The notes: generated by a model not told the origin, from the letters alone. A stretch of 64,000 bases of DNA from Campylobacteraceae bacterium (GCA_031266555.1 JAISAU010000003.1:62001-126000); one strand, 5' to 3'; shown: positions 19,272 through 29,070, numbered from the stretch's first letter. A program made the numbers and translations.

Positions 19272-20427
19272 TTAACCACTTTTCAATAATTTCGTGCGCG
19301 GCTTTATTCGCGCTAAAAGCATAAACGCTGTTTGGAAAATATCTAGCGCCTTTTCCATCTATAATAATAAATAAACGCTCTGCCCGCTCATTTGCCCCAA
19401 ATGCAGTTTTTATCACAGCTATCTCGTTACTCTTTACATGTAAAGTCTCAAAATGAACAAAAAATCCGTCGCCTAAAAAAAGTTTCGGAGTAAAATTCTT
19501 TATAATTTTATCAACATTAGAATAAAAAGTAAATTCTAATTTAGCGATTTTATCAATTTTTTCAGTTATTTTATGATTTGTTAATACTATATCGTATATA
19601 TTTTTCCCAAGTCTTTTCCATCTGTCTTCATATTTACTGCTAATTTCCAAATCGAAATTTTTTAAAATTTTAACATCGACGCTATCTTCTGACATAAAAG
19701 TTTTTACGGTATAGTCAAAATAAAGCTCGCTGTCCGTTCTAACTTCAAGCATTCCGTCAATTTGTAAAATCCGTAAAGCCTCTTTTGTAAAATACGAACT
19801 TATGACGCGACGATGAGGCTTTTTGTCCCAAGGAACAGGAAAATGAACAAATATCCTCTTCACAGAATTTGACTGAAAAAACTCCATTAAAATTCTTGAG
19901 TCATAATCGACTAAGATTACATTTTTTAACTCCAAAATCTCGCATTGTTTAGCGACTTGTTCAAGCGACGGTTTGTGTATCTCGATACCGACTATAATTT
20001 TATCCGGATTGTTTTTGGCTTGATACAAAAGATGTCTGCCGCTTCCAAATCCTACTTCAAGATATATCTCTTTTTTATTTGTAAAAAAATTTTCGGCGAA
20101 AAAATCCAAATTTTTAATGACAAAATTTTCTCTTTTTGGTTTTGAGGGCGATATGTTGCTAAATAACATATTGCATTGCGCTTTTTTAGCGTAAATCTCA
20201 AGAGCTTGCTGTAAAAATAAAACTTGAGAAGGACGGGAAATTTTCTCCGCTTTTATTACATGTAACCCGTCTTTTTTCTGTTTTATGGCGATAAAAAACC
20301 GAGCGCTGGTATTTTCAACCATCACGTAACTAGAGTTTTCTGAAAATACTTCCCACAAAAAGTTATATTCGCCGTCGCTAAAAGGCAGCAAAGGCTTAAT
20401 AAATTTGTCTGTAACAAAATTTGGCAT
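19264..20427 (-). CDS. trmB: tRNA (guanine-N7)-methyltransferase
   Basis: 387 aa, clearly longer than the usual 210-240 aa. The methyltransferase core lies in the middle: EVGFGSGRHLLYQA (SAM-binding, about 121-134), GIEIHKPSLEQV (about 145), FVHFPVPWDKKPHRRVIS (catalytic Asp/PWxK region, about 192-209). The N-terminal (about 110 aa) and C-terminal (about 120 aa) extensions resemble the long TrmB known in Campylobacter. It makes m7G46 in tRNA. It overlaps ftsE. Two TACATGTA palindromes fall inside the gene (19434 and 20259), both outside the core motifs. Confidence 0.92.
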   Translation of the reverse strand: MPNFVTDKFIKPLLPFSDGEYNFLWEVFSENSSYVMVENTSARFFIAIKQKKDGLHVIKAEKISRPSQVLFLQQALEIYAKKAQCNMLFSNISPSKPKRENFVIKNLDFFAENFFTNKKEIYLEVGFGSGRHLLYQAKNNPDKIIVGIEIHKPSLEQVAKQCEILELKNVILVDYDSRILMEFFQSNSVKRIFVHFPVPWDKKPHRRVISSYFTKEALRILQIDGMLEVRTDSELYFDYTVKTFMSEDSVDVKILKNFDLEISSKYEDRWKRLGKNIYDIVLTNHKITEKIDKIAKLEFTFYSNVDKIIKNFTPKLFLGDGFFVHFETLHVKSNEIAVIKTAFGANERAERLFIIIDGKGARYFPNSVYAFSANKAAHEIIEKWLNE

Positions 20428-20438
20428 CAGCGCGTAAT

Positions 20439-21668
20439 CTAATTTTTAGGAATTGCGATGATGGCTTTTTCGCTGAGCTTCGATACAAGTCCGTTTATAT
20501 CAACGGCGGCGACTTCATACGAGTACTCTACTCCTTGCGTTACGTCGCCATCTACAAACGTATTTTCAGCGATATTCGTATACGTTAAAACGCCGCTTTT
20601 GCTCGTACGAACAATTTGATATTTTACAGCCCTTGCGGACGTGTCTTTCCAGCCTATCATAATGCTTCTTCCGTCATGTCTTATAACGTTTACCGCGGGA
20701 GCTGAAGGAACATCAAGCGTAACGCCCATCAAAGGAGCGCTTTGTCTTGGAGACTCAAGCCCGTCTGTATCGGTAACTGTTACATAGTAATGTCTTGAAA
20801 CTCCGTCTTCTTGTATCACATCTTCATATTGTGTGCTTTTTGTTTTAATTATGAGGCTATAGAAAAAATTTCCCTTGCCGGCTCTATAAACGTTATAATA
20901 ATCCGCTTCTGCGTACGAAGAAGCGTCCCATGAGATAATTATCTTTTTTGGTAAATCTCTTGTGCCTCTTAAATTTTCCACAATGGGCGGCAACGGTTTT
21001 GTTTGCGCTTCTATAATTTGACTTGGCGCGGATATAAGTCCGTCGTAAGTTTTCGCTTTGACTCTATATCTGTACGCTTTTCCGTCTTTAAGGTTCGCGT
21101 CTATGTATTCGGCGCTTAACTTACCGTTTACAACCGCTATTTGCTCCCATTTGGTCGAGCCAAAATCATTTCTTTCTATGATATAAGACGAGACTCTCTC
21201 CGAAGGGTGCGGTCTCCAAATAATCTTTATACGATTTGGAAGATTTGTCATAGCTTGCGCGAACGGAACAAGTTCTATCGTAGGTTTTGTGGATACTCTA
21301 ACGGGAGCGCTCGGTTCGGACTCTTGTTTGTCTTTGTTAAACGCGCTGATTCTATATATATAATTTGTTTGCGGCAAAAGTTTTGTATCAACATAATGCG
21401 ACACATATCTGTCATTTATAACGGTTATTCTATCTAACGAACCGGTATTGTTATCAGTTTCAGCTCTATATATATAATAACCCTCCACTCTCAAATCGTG
21501 TATAGGCGACCACTCCAAACCGATTTCTGTTATATCCGAAAGCGTTTTCAATTCGGCAACTTGGGGCATAGTGGGATCTATGGCGGGCTTAGGAGTATTA
21601 GGACTCTTACAACCGCTAGCTAAAAAAATTAAAGCGATTGTTGAGATTGTCAATATTAATCGTTTCAT
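20439..21668 (-). CDS. flpA: Fibronectin type III repeat lipoprotein (FlpA-like)
   Basis: 409-aa lipoprotein: MKRLILTISTIALIFLASGC gives a signal peptide with lipobox LASGC and Cys20. Three to four FnIII-type repeats follow, recognisable by IGLEWSPIHDLRVEGYYIYR, IKIIWRPHPSERVSSYIIER, IIISWDASSYAEADYYNVYR and IMIGWKDTSARAVKYQIVRT. The chosen start ATG (21668) follows GGAGAAA; an upstream in-frame ATG would add 17 residues that spoil the signal peptide. In C. jejuni the gene at this position (Cj1279c, from memory) encodes FlpA, a fibronectin-binding adhesin. Whether this protein binds fibronectin is inference. It overlaps rluD. Confidence 0.85.
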   Translation of the reverse strand: MKRLILTISTIALIFLASGCKSPNTPKPAIDPTMPQVAELKTLSDITEIGLEWSPIHDLRVEGYYIYRAETDNNTGSLDRITVINDRYVSHYVDTKLLPQTNYIYRISAFNKDKQESEPSAPVRVSTKPTIELVPFAQAMTNLPNRIKIIWRPHPSERVSSYIIERNDFGSTKWEQIAVVNGKLSAEYIDANLKDGKAYRYRVKAKTYDGLISAPSQIIEAQTKPLPPIVENLRGTRDLPKKIIISWDASSYAEADYYNVYRAGKGNFFYSLIIKTKSTQYEDVIQEDGVSRHYYVTVTDTDGLESPRQSAPLMGVTLDVPSAPAVNVIRHDGRSIMIGWKDTSARAVKYQIVRTSKSGVLTYTNIAENTFVDGDVTQGVEYSYEVAAVDINGLVSKLSEKAIIAIPKN

Positions 21669-22587
21669 CAATTTTCTCCTTTGTAAAAAATTTTTCAAGC
21701 TGTTCTTTAAAATCATCATAAAACGGCGCGATGAAACTCATATTTTGACCGTTTCTAGGATGAACTAAGTGTAAACAATAAGCATGTAACATAACTCTGT
21801 TAATTTTAACTTTTTGGCTCTTAAATCCGTATAAATCATCTCCCAAAATGTGCCTTCCCACAGCATTTAGATGTACTCTTATCTGGTGCGTTCTGCCCGA
21901 ATATAATTTAGCCCCTATAAGTTCAACGTCATGCTCTTCACATGTCAAAAGTTTACAAAACGCGCTTTTAGCGTCTTTGCCGTTTTCCACAACTCCCATT
22001 TTCAAGCGATTTTTAGGGTGTCTGGCTATAGGTTTATCAACTATAATATCATTTTTTAGAGGATAATCAATTAACGCGAGATAGTATCGTCCAAGCGTTC
22101 TATTTTCAAGCTGCTTAGCCAAAAACATATGAGAGGCGTTATTTTTTGCTATAACCAAAGCGCCGCTTGTCTCTTTGTCTATTCTGTGCACTATACCTTC
22201 TCTTTCTTCTCCGCTTATAGTTGAACGCGATATATTTTTTGCTTTCAACCAATCGGCAAGCGTTGGCTCTTTCACGCTGGGAGCCGGATGAACGGTAAGA
22301 AACGGGGGTTTGTTTATCACTAAAATGTCTTCGTCTTCAAATATAATCGGCACATCAAAATCAATATTTACGTTATCTTTTTTATCGTTTTTTTCTATTC
22401 TTCGTACATGTAAAAGCTGTCCGCTTTTGAGTTTAGTTCCTGTTTTTGTAACGACTCTGTTTTCAACGCTAACCAAACCTTTTTTGATAAGCTCTGTAAT
22501 CTGATTGCGCGAGACTTGCAACCTGTCTGTTAAAAAATGGTCTAATCTTACATCCTCGCTATCACAAGTAAAAGTTTTTTCAAACAC
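21616..22587 (-). CDS. rluD: Ribosomal large subunit pseudouridine synthase D family protein
   Basis: 323 aa. An S4 RNA-binding domain is at about 10-75 (LDHFLTDRLQVSRNQITELI), followed by a pseudouridine synthase catalytic domain with VINKPPFLTVHPAPS (about 91), GIVHRIDKETSGALVIAKN (catalytic Asp, about 132-150), SGRTHQIRVHLNAVGRHILG (about 228) and RVMLHAYCLHLVHP (about 262). It probably modifies helix 69 of 23S rRNA. A second, shorter family member lies at 46199-46930. Its 5' end overlaps, on the opposite strand, the upstream extension of the rodA frame. Confidence 0.9.
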   Translation of the reverse strand: MFEKTFTCDSEDVRLDHFLTDRLQVSRNQITELIKKGLVSVENRVVTKTGTKLKSGQLLHVRRIEKNDKKDNVNIDFDVPIIFEDEDILVINKPPFLTVHPAPSVKEPTLADWLKAKNISRSTISGEEREGIVHRIDKETSGALVIAKNNASHMFLAKQLENRTLGRYYLALIDYPLKNDIIVDKPIARHPKNRLKMGVVENGKDAKSAFCKLLTCEEHDVELIGAKLYSGRTHQIRVHLNAVGRHILGDDLYGFKSQKVKINRVMLHAYCLHLVHPRNGQNMSFIAPFYDDFKEQLEKFFTKEKIDETINIDNLNNRFNFFS

Positions 22588-22648
22588 ATTTATCCTTCAT
22601 TGCTTTGCTATCTGCTATAATACAAAAAATTATTTAACGGTCACGAAA

Positions 22649-23803
22649 TTGTTCCAGATAGATAGACGCATTGTAACACATTTTGATTTTCTGCTTCCAA
22701 TATTGGTTATACCAATTATTATATTTTCCCATTATCTTATCTCCGAAGCCAGTCAAACGTTGGCTGCAAAACAGATGGTCTATTATGGAGTAGGACTTTT
22801 CGCGTTTTTATTTTTCTTTTTGCTGCCCATTAGAAAGCTTGAGTGGCTTATACCTATTTTTTACTGGATTGGGATAGTATTTCTTATAAGCGTTTTTGTA
22901 TTCGGCACGCGAAAACTCGGAGCGCAAAGATGGATAGAGATACCGTTTATCCATTTTACGGTTCAGCCTTCAGAATTTTTCAAACCGCTATTTTTACTCA
23001 TGCTGTGTTATCTTGTCAAACAAAACCCACCGCCGCCAACAGGCTATGGATTAAAAATGTTTAGCATTATCAGTATCCATATATTGGTACCTTTTGTGTT
23101 AATACTCATAGAGCCGGATCTTGGAACGGCTCTTGTACTGTTAATCATAGGATACGGGGTGCTCTTTCTTATAGGCGTAAATAAAAAAATATGGCTGGTT
23201 GTGGCTATCGTCATTCCGATAACTATCGGCATATCGTATAACTACATCTTGCACGATTATCAAAAAAAGAGGATTGAGACTTTTTTGGACAGCGCTGAAA
23301 ATTGCGAAAACTGCCATCAAGTAAGGCAATCGATAGTAGCCATAGGATCCGGCGGGCTTATTGGAAAAGACAAAGAGGAAGCGACTCAAACCAGGCTAAA
23401 ATTCTTGCCTATTTCCACAAGCGATTTTATCTTCGCGTATGTAGTTGAAAGGCAAGGATTTTTTGGCGGACTTGGACTTTTGCTTTTATACGCGCTTCTC
23501 GTTTTACATTTAATGACGCTTTTTATCAAACATAAAAAGGATTATTTTACCCAAATCGTATCGGCCGGAATCGCTCTTTTGCTATTTATGTATACAGGCG
23601 TTAATATCGCTATGACGGTTGGCTTTGCTCCTGTTGTAGGTATTCCGTTGCCTTTTTTTAGTTACGGCGGAAGCAGTTTTATCACTTTTATGATTTTCTT
23701 TGGAATTTTTGAAAATCTTATGGCTTTCCGCTTTGATCCAATGCATAAATCAATAAAATATTCAGCCAATCAACCTAATAAACATTTTTTTAAGGAAAGA
23801 TAG
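22649..23803 (+). CDS. rodA: Rod shape-determining SEDS protein RodA (FtsW/RodA family)
   Basis: About 384 aa with about ten transmembrane helices; SEDS peptidoglycan glycosyltransferase of the elongation machinery. Conserved stretches are FGTRKLGAQRWIEIPFIHFT, VQPSEFFKPLFLLM, ILIEPDLGTALVLLIIGYGV, RVSIVAIGSGG-like QSIVAIGSGGLIGK and PFFSYGGSSFITFMIFFGIF. The frame is open far upstream over rluD, so the true start is probably the TTG at 22649 (reads as MFQIDRRIVTHFDFLLP); no strong ribosome binding site is visible. Family resemblance is closer to RodA/MrdB than to FtsW, consistent with C. jejuni gene order. Confidence 0.9.
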   Translation: MFQIDRRIVTHFDFLLPILVIPIIIFSHYLISEASQTLAAKQMVYYGVGLFAFLFFFLLPIRKLEWLIPIFYWIGIVFLISVFVFGTRKLGAQRWIEIPFIHFTVQPSEFFKPLFLLMLCYLVKQNPPPPTGYGLKMFSIISIHILVPFVLILIEPDLGTALVLLIIGYGVLFLIGVNKKIWLVVAIVIPITIGISYNYILHDYQKKRIETFLDSAENCENCHQVRQSIVAIGSGGLIGKDKEEATQTRLKFLPISTSDFIFAYVVERQGFFGGLGLLLLYALLVLHLMTLFIKHKKDYFTQIVSAGIALLLFMYTGVNIAMTVGFAPVVGIPLPFFSYGGSSFITFMIFFGIFENLMAFRFDPMHKSIKYSANQPNKHFFKER

Positions 23804-23848
23804 TTATAATTCTACCCTTGTTTTAAAAAACAACGCTTATATCTGCTT

Positions 23849-23925
23849 GGGTCCTTAGCTCAGTTGGTTAGAGCAACCCGCTCATAACGGGTTGGTCGCA
23901 GGTTCGAGTCCTGCAGGACCCACCA
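23849..23925 (+). tRNA. tRNA with CAT anticodon (Met, or Ile2 if lysidine-modified)
   Basis: 77 bases folding as a cloverleaf: acceptor GGGTCCT/AGGACCC, D-arm with AGCTCAGTTGGTTAGAGC, anticodon stem ACCCG/CGGGT with loop CTCATAA, T-arm GCAGGTTCGAGTCCTGC, and encoded CCA at 23923-23925. The sequence TTGGTCGCAGGTTCGAGTCC after the anticodon arm is closer to E. coli tRNA-Ile2 than to elongator tRNA-Met, but the acceptor stem has U4-A69, not C4-G69. The amino acid identity is therefore left open. Confidence 0.93.
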
Positions 23926-24233
23926 TAATTTTGATAATTTCGTCATTTTATTATTTTACGTTACAAACAGAAGTTATAAGTATTTAACATGTGGCGCATT
24001 TAAAAAATATTATGATTATAATAAAGTATGTTTTAGTTATTTTAAAAGCAGTATCGTTTTTACGTTGACGCTCAATAAATTAACATTGCGCGATGTTATG
24101 TATCATCTATAATAGCTAAAACGCTTACATGTAATAAAAAATACCATGTACTTTTATTATTACGACAGTTTTAGGCTTATATTTAAAGTTTTTAATGTAA
24201 AATTTTATTTCGTTTATCTTTAAAGGGGTTTTT
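23926..24233. other. Intergenic region after the tRNA
   Basis: No gene found. It holds one TACATGTA (about 24126), overlapping an AT-rich inverted repeat (TAATAAAA ... TTTTATTA, about 24131-24163), a TATAAT hexamer at about 24110 and the ribosome binding site AAAGGGG before the next gene. Confidence 0.4.
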
Positions 24234-25694
24234 ATGAAAAAATTAATGTTTCTGACATTAGGGCTTTTGGTTGTCATTGTCGGCTTTTTCGCTTTTAGCG
24301 TGTTTTATTCAAAAAGCAAAGTCGATCTTTTTTTTACCGCCGATAACAAATCTTTGTACAATGCGGGCGGGGTCGTATGGAAATTAAACGACTTTGAAAG
24401 CAAAATTTTCAATGGAAAATATACTACCGAATTTTCAATACTTGATGAGAAAATAGCTGATTTTGAACACGAAGCAAAATTTGGCTTAAGCGGTCTTAAT
24501 ATTTTCAATATAGGTTCTATTGAAACTACGGTTAATTTTTATGATCAAGTATTTAATGTCTCAAGCGACGTGAAGTTTGGCGGCATAAACACAAAAATTG
24601 ACGTGAAAGCGAACTCAAAAGAGTTCAATAACACAAAAGAAGAGTTTTTTACATTTTCATGGAAAGACATAAAAGCGAACTACTTTACGTCATTTGAACG
24701 AGATATAGCGAGCAGCAATGCCGATATACCTTATTTTTTGGCAAATATAAACACGAACAAAGACAATGTCTCATTTGAGATAGAAAATCAAAAATATTCA
24801 AGTCATATGTCTAAAAGAAAAGTCGGTTTGTGGCTTGGGGATTCTTCAATTAAAATCGGTAAAATCTCAGTCGCGGTAGAAGAAAGAGTTAGCTATTATA
24901 CAGATAATTACAACTACGACGATTACTACGCTGAAGATGGATACGACGACTATGATGATTATGCGGAAGATTACGATTATGGCGCAAAAGATGATGAATA
25001 TGCCGAAGAAGAGATAGAAGTTTTCAACACAAACGTAACATTTTCCGATATAGATATGCTTTTTAGCATTAAAGAAGGCGATAATCTGACTATCACTTCC
25101 GATAACAGATTATCTTTAAAGAACTTCATACTAAACAACGATGAAGTAAATCTGACTTTGAACGATATTGTCTCTGATGTAAGCTTTCAAAATATAGATT
25201 TGAACAGCTTAAAAAAGATAGAAGACTCCCTTAAAAATGTTAACTTTCAAGACCAAAAACAACTTATGTATTTAGGAATGTCATTTATGGGATATGCGCC
25301 TGATATCTTAGCTAAGCATCCAAAAATTGCCTTGAACGAATTTAGCATAAAATATGCGGATCAAATTCACAAGGTAAGCGGTTTCATTCAATATATCGGC
25401 AACGGCGATTTGAAATCGTTACAGAAAAATATACAAAACGACTTGATCGCGAAATTTGATATAAGTATCGGGCAGACGTTCGTTAAAGAAATCTTGAGTA
25501 AAGACTTTAATAGCTACTATTATGATCCTGAAGAGATTGAAGAACTGGTAAATAAACGAATTAAAGGGTACGAAAAAATGGGATTTGAAATCGGAAATAA
25601 CGAGATAAAAGGTACCATAGAGTATAAAAACGGCGATTTACTTATAAACGGAAAATCATCGCCACTGCTTGGGGTCTTGGATAGCATATTTTAA
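24234..25694 (+). CDS. DUF945 family membrane-anchored protein with acidic Tyr/Asp tract
   Basis: 486 aa. An N-terminal membrane anchor (MKKLMFLTLGLLVVIVGFFA) is followed by a large periplasmic region with YdgA/DUF945-like features: beta-rich repeats such as FSWKDIKANYFTSFERD and a C-terminal FEIGNNEIKGTIEYKNGDLL. The function of this family is not established. Residues about 221-262 are an unusual low-complexity stretch rich in Tyr, Asp, Glu and Ala (for example YNYDDYYAEDGYDDYDDYAE). The ribosome binding site AAAGGGG precedes the ATG, and a strong terminator hairpin follows the stop, so it is probably monocistronic. Confidence 0.75.
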   Translation: MKKLMFLTLGLLVVIVGFFAFSVFYSKSKVDLFFTADNKSLYNAGGVVWKLNDFESKIFNGKYTTEFSILDEKIADFEHEAKFGLSGLNIFNIGSIETTVNFYDQVFNVSSDVKFGGINTKIDVKANSKEFNNTKEEFFTFSWKDIKANYFTSFERDIASSNADIPYFLANINTNKDNVSFEIENQKYSSHMSKRKVGLWLGDSSIKIGKISVAVEERVSYYTDNYNYDDYYAEDGYDDYDDYAEDYDYGAKDDEYAEEEIEVFNTNVTFSDIDMLFSIKEGDNLTITSDNRLSLKNFILNNDEVNLTLNDIVSDVSFQNIDLNSLKKIEDSLKNVNFQDQKQLMYLGMSFMGYAPDILAKHPKIALNEFSIKYADQIHKVSGFIQYIGNGDLKSLQKNIQNDLIAKFDISIGQTFVKEILSKDFNSYYYDPEEIEELVNKRIKGYEKMGFEIGNNEIKGTIEYKNGDLLINGKSSPLLGVLDSIF

Positions 25695-25702
25695 ACCCTC
25701 TC

Positions 25703-25729
25703 TTGCATAGGTCATCGCGACCTATGCAA
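25703..25729 (+). terminator. Strong hairpin after the DUF945 gene
   Basis: Perfect 11-bp inverted repeat TTGCATAGGTC / GACCTATGCAA with loop ATCGC, nine bases after the stop codon and followed by ATTTAT. It probably ends transcription of the upstream gene; the U-tract is weak. Confidence 0.75.
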
Positions 25730-25970
25730 ATTTATCGTCACAAAATTCCCCTAAATATTTTATACTACATGTACGGTACTTACATGTAAGCAATATCTAT
25801 CTTTAATATCGCGAAAAAAGCCAAATTTTACATATTTTTTCAAAAAAACGTAATAAATTGTCTATTTTTTACTTTAAATTGACAATTTCTAATGAAAACA
25901 ATAGCTAATTCATATTACAATATCAAAAACGCTTATATTTTCAAATAAACTCCACAATAGGATTAAGGTT

Positions 25971-27338
25971 TTGAGTATTTTAGGGATAGGCAACAAAAGT
26001 TCTACCAAAAAAATCGGCACTTTTATAAATGAATTCGTCAAACAAGAATCATTTGGCGGTATATTATTATTTGTTGCCGCTATTGTGGCTATGATAGCCG
26101 CAAATTCCCCACTTTTGTCTAACGCCTATTTTTCATTGTGGGAGTTGAAATTTGGCATATCGATAGCCGACTATAGTTTTATAAGAGACTTACATTTTTG
26201 GGTAAATGACGGACTTATGGCGCTTTTTTTCCTTATGGTCGGACTTGAGGTAAAAAGAGAACTTTTAGTAGGAGAACTTTCAAGTTTTCAAAAAGCCATT
26301 TCTCCCATTTTCGCCTCTGTTGGAGGTATGGTTTTCCCTATACTTATCTTTTTGTACTGTACTTGGGGAAGCGGGAATGAACACGGATTCGCGATACCCA
26401 TGGGAACAGATACGGCGTTCGCTCTGGGCGTGCTGTTACTGCTTGGAAACAGGATTCCGATTAAACTCAAAGTATTTTTAGTAACTTTAGCGATTGCCGA
26501 CGATATTGGATCTATCTTAGTCATCGCCATTTTTTATACAAACACTATCTCCTATTTTTACTTAATGCTAGCCATATTGGTAACGTCTATTTTGTTTTTA
26601 TTTAACAGATCCGGCGTTAAAACGCTTATAGTCTATTTTTTTGGCGGCATAATTTTATGGTATTTTTTCTATAAAAGCGGTATTCACGCGACGATATCTG
26701 GCATTGCGTTGGCATTTTGCATACCGATTCGCTCAAAAATCAACAGTACGGGATTTTTGGAACATTTGCGCTTAGCCGTAAATGTATTTTATTCAAGCGC
26801 GCCCAAACAAGATACTCAACAAGTGCTGTTAACGGCAAAACAAAACAACGCGCTGGAAATTATAGCCAAAGCTTACGATGAAGTTCAAAGCCCGCTTGTG
26901 AGATTGGAACACTACCTTCACCCATTGAGCGCGTATTTTATTATGCCTATTTTCGCTCTCGCGAACGCCGGCGTAAAAATAGAACAAGGTTTTGAGTTTA
27001 ACGAAATATTTTGGGGAATAACTCTGGGACTTTTTGTCGGAAAGCCTCTTGGAATATTTGTATTTACATATATATTAGACTTTTTTGGAATATCAAGGAA
27101 GCCTAGCAATCTCACGTGGACGCAAATATTTGGCGTAGGACTTGTGGCGGGTATTGGCTTTACAATGTCCATACTTATATCAAATCTCGCGTACAAAGGA
27201 GTTGCGGACCAAGCTACATTATCTGTGCTTCTCGCTTCGCTTATAGCTACTGTCGTATCATTTGTATTTTTCTTTATTTTCGCGCCGAAAGAAAATATAA
27301 CGACCACTTCCGTCGCCCCTACAAAAGAGACTATATAA
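25971..27338 (+). CDS. nhaA: Na+/H+ antiporter NhaA
   Basis: 455-aa inner-membrane sodium/proton antiporter with about 12 helices. Family marks are IAANSPLLSNAYFSLWELKF, INDGLMALFFLMVGLEVKRE (here VNDGLMALFFLMVGLEVKRE), IPMGTDTAFALGVLLLLGNR and the transport aspartates in TLAIADDIGSILVIAIFYTN; also GIGFTMSILISNLAY near the end. Start is TTG at 25971, preceded by AAGG. It is somewhat longer than E. coli NhaA (388 aa), with an extra cytoplasmic segment between about 265 and 310, as in other Campylobacterota. Two TACATGTA sites lie in the upstream gap (25766, 25780). Confidence 0.94.
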   Translation: MSILGIGNKSSTKKIGTFINEFVKQESFGGILLFVAAIVAMIAANSPLLSNAYFSLWELKFGISIADYSFIRDLHFWVNDGLMALFFLMVGLEVKRELLVGELSSFQKAISPIFASVGGMVFPILIFLYCTWGSGNEHGFAIPMGTDTAFALGVLLLLGNRIPIKLKVFLVTLAIADDIGSILVIAIFYTNTISYFYLMLAILVTSILFLFNRSGVKTLIVYFFGGIILWYFFYKSGIHATISGIALAFCIPIRSKINSTGFLEHLRLAVNVFYSSAPKQDTQQVLLTAKQNNALEIIAKAYDEVQSPLVRLEHYLHPLSAYFIMPIFALANAGVKIEQGFEFNEIFWGITLGLFVGKPLGIFVFTYILDFFGISRKPSNLTWTQIFGVGLVAGIGFTMSILISNLAYKGVADQATLSVLLASLIATVVSFVFFFIFAPKENITTTSVAPTKETI

Positions 27339-27420
27339 CGTTCCTCAAAAAAAATAATAATTAAACAAAGTTTATATTCTAAAAGTATAAAATATCGATA
27401 TTTTATTTTGAAGGAACAAC

Positions 27421-29070
27421 ATGTCTGACTTCACGCCCGCTTTAAACTATTTTAACTATCCGCTATTAATTAAACAGTTGCTTTTCACACCTATCGCCAA
27501 TAATCCAAATCAAGAGATAATCTATAAAAACAATTTCAGAATGACGTACGACACATTTAAAAAACGTGTTTGCAAATTAGCTAATACATTAACCGAACTT
27601 GGCGTTAAAAAAGGCGATACGGTCGCTATTATGGATTACGATTCGCATAGATACTTAGAGTGTTACTTTGCCATACCGATGATTGGCGCGGTTATGCATA
27701 TGATAAATATAAGGCTAAGCTCGGAGCAGATATTATACACCATCGACCACGCGCAAGACGATGTTTTGTTGATACATAGCGATTTTGTGCCTATAGTAGA
27801 ACAGATAAGAGGAAGAATCGATACTATCAATAATTATGTTTTAATGATTGACGGCAACGAGGCGACGCAAAGCATAATTCCCTTTATGGGAGAATATGAA
27901 CAGTTGATGGAAAAGTCGAGCGATAAATTTGATTTTCCGGATTTTGATGAAAATACGCGAGCGACTACATTTTACACTACAGGCACTACGGGAATGCCAA
28001 AAGGCGTCTATTTCACACATCGTCAATTAGTGCTTCACACTATGGGCGCACTGCTTAGCCTCTCTTCTTACGCAAATCACGCTAATTTTAATCAAAATGA
28101 TGTATATATGCCAATAACTCCGATGTTCCATGTGCATGCGTGGGGAATTCCGTATATGGCGACTTTTATGGGTGTTAAACAGGTGTATCCCGGTAAATAT
28201 ATACCCGACGCGTTGCTGGATTTGATACAAAAAGAGGGAGTGACATTTTCGCACTGCGTGCCTACGATACTTCACATGTTATTAAATTCGCCTAAAATAA
28301 ACGAGGTCGATTTAAGCAAATGGAAAGTTATTATAGGAGGCGCGTCTTTATCACAAGCTCTCGCGATAGCGGGACTAAATCGAGGAATCGATATATTTTC
28401 AGGATATGGCATGAGTGAAACTTGTCCAATTTTATCCTTAGCGAGATTAACAAAAGAGATGCTTTCGGAAAACTATGAAGAACAAGCGCAAATCAGAACT
28501 AAAACAGGTACTTCGCTAGGTCTCGTTGAAATGAAAATAGTAGACGAGGATATGAATGAAATCACGCATAACGGCGAAAATACGGGCGAAATAGTCGTAC
28601 GCGCTCCTTGGCTTACCGCCGGATATTTGAAAGATCAAAAAAATTCCGAAAATCTTTGGAGAGACGGATATTTGCACACCGGGGACGTCGCTAATTGCGA
28701 TGAACTTGGTTATTTTAAAATCACGGATAGAGCGAAAGATATCATAAAAGTAGGCGGCGAATGGGTATCGTCGCTGGAACTTGAGGATATCATCCATCAT
28801 CATCCGTCTGTTTTTGAAGTCGCGGTTATAGCGGTACCTGATGAAAAGTGGGGCGAAAGACCGCTGGCTCTTGTCGTATCTAACGCGGAAGATAAAAAAA
28901 CGCTGGAAAAAGAGATAATCGCTCACGCAAAAGAGGTCATCAAAAACGGACTTATGGCAAGAGAGAGTATGCTTTTAAAAATCCATTTTGTAAATGAGAT
29001 AGACAAAACAAGCGTCGGCAAAACAAACAAAAAGTTTTTAAGAGAAAAGTACAAAAATATTTTTAACTGA
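27421..29070 (+). CDS. AMP-binding acyl-CoA ligase (fatty acid--CoA ligase type)
   Basis: 549-aa ANL-superfamily enzyme. Motifs in order: TTFYTTGTTGMPKGVYFTH (P-loop A3, about 180-198), FHVHAWGIPY (about 237), FSGYGMSETCPI (A5, about 325), YLHTGDVANCDELGYFKITD (A7, about 418), RAKDIIKVGGEWVSSLELED (A8) and the A10 lysine in VGKTNKKFLREKY near the C-terminus. The layout is close to AlkK-like medium-chain acyl-CoA ligases. It should activate a carboxylic acid to its CoA thioester; the substrate is not readable. GAAGGA precedes the ATG. It stands alone, followed by the repeat region at 29083. Confidence 0.85.
   Translation: MSDFTPALNYFNYPLLIKQLLFTPIANNPNQEIIYKNNFRMTYDTFKKRVCKLANTLTELGVKKGDTVAIMDYDSHRYLECYFAIPMIGAVMHMINIRLSSEQILYTIDHAQDDVLLIHSDFVPIVEQIRGRIDTINNYVLMIDGNEATQSIIPFMGEYEQLMEKSSDKFDFPDFDENTRATTFYTTGTTGMPKGVYFTHRQLVLHTMGALLSLSSYANHANFNQNDVYMPITPMFHVHAWGIPYMATFMGVKQVYPGKYIPDALLDLIQKEGVTFSHCVPTILHMLLNSPKINEVDLSKWKVIIGGASLSQALAIAGLNRGIDIFSGYGMSETCPILSLARLTKEMLSENYEEQAQIRTKTGTSLGLVEMKIVDEDMNEITHNGENTGEIVVRAPWLTAGYLKDQKNSENLWRDGYLHTGDVANCDELGYFKITDRAKDIIKVGGEWVSSLELEDIIHHHPSVFEVAVIAVPDEKWGERPLALVVSNAEDKKTLEKEIIAHAKEVIKNGLMARESMLLKIHFVNEIDKTSVGKTNKKFLREKYKNIFN

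Noticed and set aside
22505-22648. Upstream extension of the rodA frame
   Set aside because: It overlaps the rluD gene on the opposite strand and does not look like a SEDS N-terminus; TTG 22649 fits the family start better.
23849-23925. Calling the CAT-anticodon tRNA firmly as tRNA-Met
   Set aside because: The variable and T-arm text resembles tRNA-Ile2, so identity depends on TilS recognition that cannot be decided by eye.
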